From UBA822 sp965249775 (GTDB lineage Bacteria; Gemmatimonadota; Gemmatimonadetes; Longimicrobiales; Gaopeijiaceae): DNA of 64,000 nt. Shown here piece by piece: positions 43,903 to 51,459 of this stretch (position 1 is the stretch's first letter; each line of letters begins with the position of its first letter). The notes below the pieces were generated by a model, which had not been told where the DNA came from, made no database searches, and was given only the letters and a program-made list of their open reading frames with translations. The stretch covers positions 1,054,001 to 1,118,000 of the forward strand of contig OZ252253.1 of the NCBI GenBank assembly GCA_965249775.1. The letters are read 5' to 3'. The position numbers were made by a program, and so were the translations under genes.

Positions 43903-45017
43903 GCCACCCTCTCCGCCACACGATCCGCGATTTCCTGCAACGCCTTTCCGGCGCCTGATTCGGGCGCGGACAGGACCGTCGGCGCGCCTTCGTCCCCTGC
44001 TGACCGAACGACCGGGTCCAGGGGCACGCGCCCCAGGAAGGGGACTTCCATTTCCTCGGCGAGGCGCTCCCCCCCTCCACTTCCGAAGACCTCGATCTCT
44101 TCATCACAGTGGGGACATATGAGCGCCGACATATTCTCTACGATGCCCAGGACCCCGGTGTTCACCCGCTCGAACATCTTGATGCCCCGGCGTACGTCTC
44201 CCGTGGCCACGTCCTGCGGCGTGGTCACCATCACGACGCCATCGATGTCGACGATCTGAACCAGGGAGAGCTGCGCATCGCCCGTGCCAGGGGGCATGTC
44301 CACGACCATCACATCGAGATCCCCCCAGGTGACCTGCTCCAGAAACTGTTTGAGGATCCCTGAGATGAGCGGACCGCGCATGATCGCGGGCTGCTCCTTC
44401 TCGAGAAGGAATCCGATGCTCATCAGGCGAACACCGTGCGCCTCCATGGGCTCGATCATCTCCTGGCCCTTGGCGCCCGACACCCCGGGCCGACCCTCGG
44501 CTCCGAACATCAACGGGATATTCGGTCCGTAGATGTCGGCGTCCAGAAGGCCCACCCTCTTCCCGGCGGCGGCGAAAGCGGCGGCCAAGTTTGTCGCCAC
44601 CATGGACTTACCGACGCCCCCCTTCCCTGAGCTCACCGCCACGACGCGCGTATTCTCGCCTAGGACGCCGGCCTTCGGAGTCGGAGCGGGGACGACGCCG
44701 GGGCCGCGCGCGGCGCCTCGAGCGGGGACGGAAGAGGCCGGCGGCCCCGAATGCCCTGCTTCCGGCGCGGACTGAGGGAGCGTCACGTTGATCTTCACAG
44801 CACCAACGCCATCGAGCGCCTCCACAGCGCCCCGAGCGTCCCGCACGAGCCCTCCAGGATCGTCCGCTTGAATGCCGAACGAAAAGCGGACATCCCCCGT
44901 CTCACCGACCTCCAGCCCCTGGACGTGGCCACTCTCCACAACGTCGCGGCCGGTCGTGGGGTGACGAACGCCAGCCAAAGCCTCGAGTACACGTCGCCGG
45001 AGATCCTGGACACTCAT
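43899..45017 (-). CDS. mrp: Mrp/ApbC-type iron-sulfur cluster carrier ATPase
   Basis: P-loop ATPase that carries and inserts Fe-S clusters. Seen: 372 residues from ATG 45017, an N-terminal DUF59-like domain (about 1-85, LRRRVLEALAGVRHPTTGRDVVES), a linker, then the deviant Walker A GKGGVGKS (about 129-136), LLDADIYGPNIP, VVDMPPGTGD, and the IVENMSALICPHCDEE segment with the conserved CxxC (ICPHC, about 298-302). The start uses GGAG six bases upstream; a longer frame reaches 45071. It lies 16 bp after the NifU-C gene. The stop overlaps that of the gene on the other strand. Confidence 0.93.
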   Translation of the reverse strand: MSVQDLRRRVLEALAGVRHPTTGRDVVESGHVQGLEVGETGDVRFSFGIQADDPGGLVRDARGAVEALDGVGAVKINVTLPQSAPEAGHSGPPASSVPARGAARGPGVVPAPTPKAGVLGENTRVVAVSSGKGGVGKSMVATNLAAAFAAAGKRVGLLDADIYGPNIPLMFGAEGRPGVSGAKGQEMIEPMEAHGVRLMSIGFLLEKEQPAIMRGPLISGILKQFLEQVTWGDLDVMVVDMPPGTGDAQLSLVQIVDIDGVVMVTTPQDVATGDVRRGIKMFERVNTGVLGIVENMSALICPHCDEEIEVFGSGGGERLAEEMEVPFLGRVPLDPVVRSAGDEGAPTVLSAPESGAGKALQEIADRVAERVA

Positions 45018-45033
45018 TTCGACTCCAAGGGCT

Positions 45034-45270
45034 TCAAACCGCCTGAACCTCCGTGATGCCCGGAATACCACTCTTCAGGCGCTTTTCGATCCCCTCCTTC
45101 AGCGTCATCATGGAGATGGGACAATCTTCGCACGCACCAAGGAGGCGAAGCTCAACCACCCCGTCCTCTTCATGGAAGCGCAGGAACTCGACGTCCCCGC
45201 CATCCGCCTTGAGCGCGGGGCGTATCGACTCCAGGACCTCTTGGATCTTCGTCTCGACGGTATTCGGCAT
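45034..45270 (-). CDS. NifU C-terminal-domain iron-sulfur scaffold
   Basis: 78 residues; ATG 45270, with a TTG just before it that some gene finders might use. The whole protein is a NifU-like domain: VLESIRPALKADGGDVEFL (about 11-29) and the cluster-binding CEDCPISMMTLKEGIE (Cys about 47 and 50). Similar to NfuA's C-terminal half or plant Nfu. It is followed on the same strand by mrp, giving a scaffold-carrier pair. Confidence 0.9.
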   Translation of the reverse strand: MPNTVETKIQEVLESIRPALKADGGDVEFLRFHEEDGVVELRLLGACEDCPISMMTLKEGIEKRLKSGIPGITEVQAV

Positions 45271-45484
45271 CAAAAAGCCTCGGTGGTAAACCGCTTCGAG
45301 CCCTCGAAAAAGCTTGGGGGTTTTCTATACGCGAGTCAACCGGACAGCCATATATTGATATGTGGTATGAATTGACTCAGAGCTTGCGCTTGGGTGGGAC
45401 CGAGCGGAGTTTTCTAAAAACGCATGTTTCCGATGCCCCTGCCTCGATTTTTCGGGGCCAGGGGTCCCGTTGAGAGGGAGGCAC

Positions 45485-47875
45485 GTGCAAGACGAGTTGG
45501 GTTCCGCCGGCCCCACGACTTCCGAGTTGGGGGGCGCTTCACCACACATCGCCGACTACCTGCAGGTTATTACCCGTCGGCTTTGGCTGGTCGTGCTGAT
45601 TTTCGGGGTGACGACGGCCACCGCCATCTGCGCGGTATCCCAGCAGCGCACGTCCTACGCGACCACCAGCTCCATTCAGATCAACGATCCCCTCGAGGTC
45701 AGCCGGCCGCTCAACGTGAATTCGCCGGGACTGAGCCGCCTCACGGGCCTCTACGTGGATCCGATCGAGTCGGAGATTCAGGTATTGGCCTCGGCCCAGG
45801 TCGCTCGGAGCGTGGTCGACGCACTGGGAATGCGTTTGCTCCCCGAAAACGCCAACCTGGTTCGCTCCGACCTGTTTCTCGATGCCTGGGTCGACCTGAC
45901 AATGCCGGACGGCCCTCTGCAACTCGAATACGACAGCGAAGGTGTTCGCGCCCGGATTCTGGACGGCAATGGTAGGGAACAGGCCCAGGGCCCGGTCGGC
46001 ACCGTTCTCGACATGGGGCTGCTGCGGTTGACCCCTCAACCCCCTCCCGATGAGAACCGCCTCTTCGGACTCGTGATTCGTCCGACCAGCGGCGTTCAGT
46101 ATGAGGTCCAGGGCCGGGTGGGGGCGCAGAACGTCGAATTCACGAACATGGTTACGGTGAGCTACCAGGGGGCCGACCCGATCCTGGTGCCGAAAATCCT
46201 CAACGGAGCGACGGCCGCACTGCAGGACTTCGGACTGGATAGGGTCAGAGACCGCGCCAAACGGGAGCTCGAATTCATCGAGCAACAACTGGACAGCGCT
46301 TCGACGGTCCTCCAGGCGTCCTCCCGAGCAATCCAGACGTTCAAGGAGAGTGCCGAATTCACGAACCTCACGGTCCAAGAGCAGCAGCTCCTCGACAACT
46401 TCCAACGGACCGACCTACGCATGCAGGCGTTCATCGGGCAGGAGGAGGCACTCCAGGCCCTTTCCGTGAGCCTTGAAGCAACAGGGGTGGAATCTGTGGA
46501 CCTGGTGAGCTTCATGGCCGCCCTCCCGGAGGGGGTGAACCCACAGATCCGAGGCATCGCCAACGAGGTCCAGGACCGAAAGAACGAGATCCAGGTTCTC
46601 CTGACCGAGGAGCGGCAGACCGAGGATCACCCTCAGGTAAGAGCCGTCCGGACTCAGCTTGGAACCAGAGAGAGTGAGCTCCGATCCGCCGTCGGGCAGA
46701 ATCTTGTGGTGTTGAGTGGGCAAATCGAAAACGAGCAGAGCCAGCTCAATCAGATTCGGGCGGATCAGGCCAACTTCCCCGAACTACAGAATCGCCTCGA
46801 TGAGTTGAACATTCAGTTGGGTCTCGATCAGGAAAACATACGCTTCCTCAAGACGCAACAATATCAGGCGCAGGTCGCCGCGGCCGCGGCTTCTGCCTAC
46901 GTCGTTGTCGTCGATTCTGCCATGAGCGCCTACCCGGTGACCACTGGGAGCCAAACCAACCTGTTGTTGGGCGCAATACTCGGGCTCATTCTCGGTATCG
47001 GCGCGGCCTTCTTTTTGGAATACCTCGACCGCACCGTGCGCACGAGCGCCGAGGTGGAGATGCTCTTGAGCATTCCGGTGCTGGGCATTATCCCGCGGCT
47101 TCGCAAGGTCCCGCTGGATTTCGAGGCGGGCAACGGCAGCGATCTCCCGTTGTTGGTCGCGCTCGACCCCCTCGATCCCGCAGCGGAAGCGTACCGCAAC
47201 CTCCGAATGAACCTCATGTTCATGGCCACGGAGGAAAAGCCGATCCGGACGCTGCTCTTCTCGAGCCCCGGTCCGAGCGAAGGAAAGTCGACGACGTCGA
47301 TCAACGTCGCCGTCATGCTCGCGCAACAGGGGCAGCGGGTCCTACTCGTGGACGCCGATGTCCGCCGACCGGCGCTCCATCGGGCCATGGACGTCCTCCG
47401 GGAGCCCGGCTTGACCAATCTTCTGATCGGGAACGCTGAGATCCGCGAGGCGATTCGGCCCAACGTGCTGCCCAATCTGGACGTGTTGCCGAGCGGCCCC
47501 TTTCCTCCGAATCCATCTGAGCTGCTGAATTCAAAGAAGATGCAACTGATCCTCCGAGAACTCGAGGGCAGCTACAACCACATCATTCTCGACAGCCCAC
47601 CGATTCTCGCCGTCACTGATTCTGCGATCCTGGCGACGCACACCGATGGCATGGTTCTGGTGCTCCGGTCCGGGGAGACCGAACAGAGAGCAGCCGAGAG
47701 AGCGGTCGACCAGGTTCGTCGGGTCGGGGTACGGGTCTTTGGAGCGGTGCTCAACGAAGTGGCGTCCACGACTGTGGAGGAGAGCCACTACATGCAGTAC
47801 TACTACAGCTATCACCCCAGGGAGCGTCCGCGCGGGTGGAAGAAGCTGGCTCAGGCCCTTCAAAAGACTTCGTAG
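45485..47875 (+). CDS. Wzc-like polysaccharide copolymerase and tyrosine kinase
   Basis: Inner-membrane co-polymerase with a cytoplasmic BY-kinase, controlling chain length and export of exopolysaccharide. Seen in 796 residues: span 33-51, a Wzz/GNVR-type periplasmic part with long coiled coil (about 225-470), span about 493-514, then the kinase with Walker A GPSEGKST (596-603), A' VLLVDADVRRP, B HIILDSPP, and a C-terminal tyrosine cluster (Tyr769, 772-774, 776). Start GTG 45485 was chosen for its GGGAGG; TTG 45470 is less likely. No glycosyltransferases are adjacent. Confidence 0.9.
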   Translation: MQDELGSAGPTTSELGGASPHIADYLQVITRRLWLVVLIFGVTTATAICAVSQQRTSYATTSSIQINDPLEVSRPLNVNSPGLSRLTGLYVDPIESEIQVLASAQVARSVVDALGMRLLPENANLVRSDLFLDAWVDLTMPDGPLQLEYDSEGVRARILDGNGREQAQGPVGTVLDMGLLRLTPQPPPDENRLFGLVIRPTSGVQYEVQGRVGAQNVEFTNMVTVSYQGADPILVPKILNGATAALQDFGLDRVRDRAKRELEFIEQQLDSASTVLQASSRAIQTFKESAEFTNLTVQEQQLLDNFQRTDLRMQAFIGQEEALQALSVSLEATGVESVDLVSFMAALPEGVNPQIRGIANEVQDRKNEIQVLLTEERQTEDHPQVRAVRTQLGTRESELRSAVGQNLVVLSGQIENEQSQLNQIRADQANFPELQNRLDELNIQLGLDQENIRFLKTQQYQAQVAAAAASAYVVVVDSAMSAYPVTTGSQTNLLLGAILGLILGIGAAFFLEYLDRTVRTSAEVEMLLSIPVLGIIPRLRKVPLDFEAGNGSDLPLLVALDPLDPAAEAYRNLRMNLMFMATEEKPIRTLLFSSPGPSEGKSTTSINVAVMLAQQGQRVLLVDADVRRPALHRAMDVLREPGLTNLLIGNAEIREAIRPNVLPNLDVLPSGPFPPNPSELLNSKKMQLILRELEGSYNHIILDSPPILAVTDSAILATHTDGMVLVLRSGETEQRAAERAVDQVRRVGVRVFGAVLNEVASTTVEESHYMQYYYSYHPRERPRGWKKLAQALQKTS

Positions 47876-48749
47876 GCCGCTGGCCTCGATGGGCCGCTGG
47901 CCTCGATGGGCCGCTGGCCTCGATGGGCCGCTGGCCTCGATGGGCCGCTGGCCTCGATGGGCCGCTGGCCTCGATGGGCCGCTGGCCTCGATGGGCCGCT
48001 GGCCTCGATGGGCCGCTGGCCTCGATGGGCCGCTGGCCTCGATGGGCCGCTGGCCTCGATGGGCCGCTGGCCTCGATGGGCCGCTGGCCTCGATGGGCCG
48101 CTGGCCTCGATGGGCCGCTGGCCTCGATGGGCCGCTGGCCTCGATGGGCCGCTGGCCTCGATGGGCCGCTGGCCTCGATGGGCCGCTGGCCTCGATGGGC
48201 CGCTGGCCTCGATGGGCCGCTGGCCTCGATGGGCCGCTGGCCTCGATGGGCCGCTGGCCTCGATGGGCCGCTGGCCTCGATGGGCCGCTGGCCTCGATGG
48301 GCCGCTGGCCTCGATGGGCCGCTGGCCTCGATGGGCCGCTGGCCTCGATGGGCCGCTGGCCTCGATGGGCCGCTGGCCTCGATGGGCCGCTGGCCTCGAT
48401 GGGCCGCTGGCCTCGATGGGCCGCTGGCCTCGATGGGCCGCCGGCCTCGATGGGCCGCTGGCCTCGATGGGCCGCTGGCCTCGATGGGCCGCTGGCCTCG
48501 ATGGGCCGCTGGCCTCGATGGGCCGCTGGCCTCGATGGGCCGCTGGCCTCGATGGGCCGCTGGCCTCGATGGGCCGCTGGCCTCGATGGGCCGCTGGCCT
48601 CGATGGGCCGCTGGCCTCGATGGGCCGCTGGCCTCGATGGGCCGCTGGCCTCGATGGGCCGCTGGCCTCGATGGGCCGCTGGCCTCGATGGGCCGCTGGC
48701 CTCGATGGGCCGCTGGCCTCGATGGGCCGCTGGCCTCGATGGGCCGCTG
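47875..48749 (+). repeat. Minisatellite: 51 copies of a 17-bp unit
   Basis: Unit GGCCGCTGGCCTCGATG, 51 complete copies (47875-48741) plus 8 bases of a 52nd. I find one substitution, T to C at 48442 (copy 34). It begins on the last base of the Wzc-like stop codon and ends 12 bp before the stop of the convergent PLP gene. There is no stop codon in any of six frames, and each frame repeats every 51 bp. GGCC occurs twice per unit, so the single strand can fold into many 4-bp GGCC stems. It contains no CRISPR spacers. Confidence 0.97.
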
Positions 48750-48760
48750 CACTCGCAGCG

Positions 48761-49945
48761 TCAGCTCTTCAGCGCATCCAGGGCCTGTCCGAAATCTGCC
48801 TTGAGGTCCTCCACGTCTTCCAGACCAACAGAGATCCGCACGAAGCCGTTCGGAATACCCATGCCCGCCCTGGTCGCTTCGGAGAATTGGATGTGAGAGG
48901 TGTGGCGTGGCTGCGAGACGAGCGTTTCGACACCGCCGAGGCTCGGTGCCATGAGGGCCACCTGCAGAGTGGATGTAAAAACATCGGCCGCCCCGCCCCC
49001 ACCCTCGAGCTGGATGGCGAGCACGCCACCGAACCCCGACATGAGCTCCGATGCCACGGCGTGGTCCGGATGCTCGGGCAATCCGGGATAGTGCACTCGG
49101 GCGACACGCTCTCGACCCAGGAACCAGCGCGCCAGCTCCATGGCATTGTGGTTGTGCAGGGCCACTCGCATCTGAAGCGTCTTCAGACCCCGATCCAGCA
49201 ACCACGCCATATGGGGATCGGGGGCGGGACCGTACAGCTTCATCATGCCTTGGACCCCCTCCACGAGCTCCTGCGAGCCTGACACGACGCCTCCGATCAG
49301 ATCGGAGTGTCCCCCCAGGTATTTGGTGGCGCTATGGATGACCGCGCCTACTCCCAACTCGGCGAAGCGGACGTTCGCCGGAGAGGCAAAGGTGCCGTCC
49401 ACTGCGAGCAGAATCTCACGATCTCGCGCGATTTTGGCGGGGGCCCGCAGATCGAAAACCCGAAGTGTCGGATTGGCGGGCACCTCCAGGAGGAGCACGC
49501 CGGTTTGGGGCGTCAAAGCCCCCTCCCAGTCTTCCCTGCTCTCGGGATCGATGAGCGTGGTCGTGATGCCCCGCCTCGGCAGCTCGTGCTCCAGAAGCGT
49601 CCTGGTCGCCCCGTAGAGATGCCGGGAAGCGACGACGTGTCCCCCTTCGGGAAGAGCGGCGAGAATCGTCATCGCGATTGCCGACATGCCGCTCGAAAGG
49701 AGTAGGGCCGCCTCGGTGCGCTCGAGAGCAGCCATCTTCTCGCCAACGAGCGCCTGATTCGGATTGTTGCCATACCGCGAATAGACCAGATCCGACGCGG
49801 GCTCACCGGCTCCTCCGAAAAAAGTAGCGCTCTGCACGACCGGCAGAACGACCGGTGCCCCAGGCACGGGTTCAGGCGAACCGGCATGAATTCCCAATGT
49901 GGCCGGGCGGTGCCCACCCCGCGCCTCACTCGCCTTCCCGCTCAT
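48761..49945 (-). CDS. Cys/Met-metabolism PLP enzyme, copy 2
   Basis: 394 residues from ATG 49945 (GGGAGGG upstream; longer frame to 50077 rejected). Family signs: PVVLPVVQSATFFG (about 29-42), YSRYGNNPNQALVGEKMAALE, SSGMSAIAMTILAALP, VDGTFASPANVRFAELG, the PLP lysine in HSATKYLGGHSDLIGG, and a C-terminal SVGLEDVEDL. Closer to methionine gamma-lyase / cystathionine gamma-lyase-type sequences than the copy at 31251, but the exact substrate is open. It lies 38 bp downstream of the STAS-like gene, with one copy of the 17-bp motif in the gap. Its 3' end abuts the minisatellite. Confidence 0.88.
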   Translation of the reverse strand: MSGKASEARGGHRPATLGIHAGSPEPVPGAPVVLPVVQSATFFGGAGEPASDLVYSRYGNNPNQALVGEKMAALERTEAALLLSSGMSAIAMTILAALPEGGHVVASRHLYGATRTLLEHELPRRGITTTLIDPESREDWEGALTPQTGVLLLEVPANPTLRVFDLRAPAKIARDREILLAVDGTFASPANVRFAELGVGAVIHSATKYLGGHSDLIGGVVSGSQELVEGVQGMMKLYGPAPDPHMAWLLDRGLKTLQMRVALHNHNAMELARWFLGRERVARVHYPGLPEHPDHAVASELMSGFGGVLAIQLEGGGGAADVFTSTLQVALMAPSLGGVETLVSQPRHTSHIQFSEATRAGMGIPNGFVRISVGLEDVEDLKADFGQALDALKS

Positions 49946-49972
49946 GTCGATCCCTCCCTCATTGGCTACCGG

Positions 49973-49989
49973 CTGTACGCCTTCAACAG
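49973..49989 (-). repeat. Interspersed 17-bp motif, copy 2 (one mismatch)
   Basis: Minus strand CTGTTGAAGGCGTACAG, one base different from the other three copies. The TGA stop of the STAS-like gene lies inside it, and the PLP enzyme starts 28 bp further on. Confidence 0.85.
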
Positions 49990-50576
49990 TCTTCTGTGTC
50001 CCCCACCAACGTGCTGAGCGCGTGATAGACACGGTCTCCAGGAGGCACAAAAGCGACGCGCCGGAGGACGAGCTCATCGAGAGCCTCTCGATGATGCGAT
50101 CCCGGGAACACCTCTGACAACTGCGCCGCCGAGATCCGGCCGCGTCCCTCGAGGACCGTCCAAGCGTATTCCTCTTCTTCGGTCCGCGTTCCCATCAGTT
50201 CACAACGGCCATCGCTGCCTTGCGCCACCGCAAGCAACTCCCGCCGCTCTAATACGGTCTGGATGGGCTCCTGAAGGCTCTGACGTACGCCCCCGAAGAC
50301 GAAGAGGGCGTCCCCGGGCCGGTCGTCTTCGAGAAAACGCATCAGGAGCTTCGCCACGATCTCGTCGGCGCACGAGAAATCCATGATGGTCACGTCCGAC
50401 AGATCGATCAGTGAAAGGGCCGTTCGTGAACCTCCACCGACCTGTTCTTCGATGGCGAGGCGAACCGCACGGCCTGTGGGGCGCGTCACCAGGTGAGAAT
50501 AGAGAGACTCGACGGATCCTCGTAAGACGCGCCCCACGTCGATCGGGATCGGCTCGACCCCTGAGTCAGTCGTCAT
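49983..50576 (-). CDS. STAS-like (DUF4325-type) protein with a winged-helix-like C-terminus
   Basis: 197 residues from ATG 50576. A central STAS-like strand-helix unit reads LIDLSDVTIMDFSCADEIVAKLL (split, about 57-79), with Ser68 at the position where anti-anti-sigma factors are phosphorylated. The C-terminal part (about 137-190, EYAWTVLEGRGRISAAQLSEVF... REALDELVLRRVAFV) looks like a winged helix. It overlaps the upstream STAS/HATPase gene by 11 bp. Known STAS-like DUF4325 proteins often sit beside GHKL ATPases, supporting a kinase-antagonist pair. Targets unknown; assignment is by pattern. Confidence 0.75.
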   Translation of the reverse strand: MTTDSGVEPIPIDVGRVLRGSVESLYSHLVTRPTGRAVRLAIEEQVGGGSRTALSLIDLSDVTIMDFSCADEIVAKLLMRFLEDDRPGDALFVFGGVRQSLQEPIQTVLERRELLAVAQGSDGRCELMGTRTEEEEYAWTVLEGRGRISAAQLSEVFPGSHHREALDELVLRRVAFVPPGDRVYHALSTLVGDTEDC

Positions 50577-51459
50577 CGTCCACCCGCTCCGGCAAAACGA
50601 TGTTGATCTGGGTCCCGGGAAAATCCGCGAGCCCCTCTTCCAACGGTGGCGCGTCGAACCACTGGGGTACATCAGCGATGCGCGCGGTCCCGCTGCGTAT
50701 GGAGATCAGGCCATCCCAACGGCGAACCTGTTTCCGAATCTGCTGTATGCCCTGGCCCCGCCCCGAGTCGGGGAAGCGCGTAAGGCCATGAATGAAGGCT
50801 GCCTCGAGCGCGGTCACATCCCCCCACCGGTCCGCGAACCGGGCGGAGTGCTCGTCCGAAAGAGACCCCCGAAATCCCCTTCCGAGATCCGCAACCGAAA
50901 TGATGACGACGTGCCGTCCCAACCGCTTGGACCAGTTGTAGGACTGGGCGGCCACCCACCCGGGCGCCTCCGCGTGCTCGAGAATGTTTTGGCAGACCTC
51001 GCTCAGGATCACACTGAATTGCACGACCGAGGTTTGCGGATAGCCGAGGGTCTTGGACAGAATTGCGCCCGCGCGCTTCTGAACCCGGTCCACCACCTCA
51101 TGGACGTCGCTGTTGGTGGTGATGGATGTGATCTCCAACAGGACGTCGGATTCCCCTGAAGAACGACGAGGGAGAGAAGTTCCAGCCTCGAAGACACCCT
51201 CGGCCGCCTGAAAGAAGCCCATGCGACTCAAGTAGCTCTTTACGTCGCCCGCCACACCCAACTCGAGGATCGGCTCCTCACCACTTTGATCCCGTCCGAC
51301 CGAGCCGGCCGCGAGAAGGCCTACCATGCCGTTGGGACCCACCCAGCGAAGGTGTCGCCCATTCAAAAGAAGCTTCTCGCCCCCCGCCTCCGCGACTTCG
51401 GCAAACAGCGCGTCGTACGTCTGGAAGTCCAATGATGCCGGGAGGTCGATAACCCTCAT
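50566..51459 (-). CDS. STAS-like domain fused to a GHKL (histidine-kinase-like) ATPase
   Basis: 297 residues from ATG 51459. Residues 1-85 resemble a STAS domain (VIDLPASLDFQTYDALF ... LLNGRHLRWVGPNGMVGLLA); 105-292 form a GHKL ATPase with N-box SEVCQN (Glu154, Asn158), G1 DLGRGF (191-196), G2 GRGQG (233-237) and a final FPGTQINIVLP. No histidine-phosphoacceptor domain or membrane span is present. The fold matches anti-sigma kinases such as SpoIIAB/RsbW. The ATG overlaps the lepA stop by one base (TGATG), so lepA translation is coupled to it. A longer frame to 51597 lies inside lepA. Confidence 0.85.
   Translation of the reverse strand: MRVIDLPASLDFQTYDALFAEVAEAGGEKLLLNGRHLRWVGPNGMVGLLAAGSVGRDQSGEEPILELGVAGDVKSYLSRMGFFQAAEGVFEAGTSLPRRSSGESDVLLEITSITTNSDVHEVVDRVQKRAGAILSKTLGYPQTSVVQFSVILSEVCQNILEHAEAPGWVAAQSYNWSKRLGRHVVIISVADLGRGFRGSLSDEHSARFADRWGDVTALEAAFIHGLTRFPDSGRGQGIQQIRKQVRRWDGLISIRSGTARIADVPQWFDAPPLEEGLADFPGTQINIVLPERVDDDD

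Noticed and set aside
47875..48749. CRISPR array
   Set aside because: The units are head-to-tail with no variable spacers, are only 17 bp long, and no cas genes are present.
47646..49282. Several long ORFs (for example 47646-48896, 47836-48804, 47906-49282 on plus and 47751-49205 on minus) with a 17-residue repeat
   Set aside because: They only exist because the 17-bp repeat has no stop in any frame; all frames give the same repeated peptide and the ends run into real genes on other frames.
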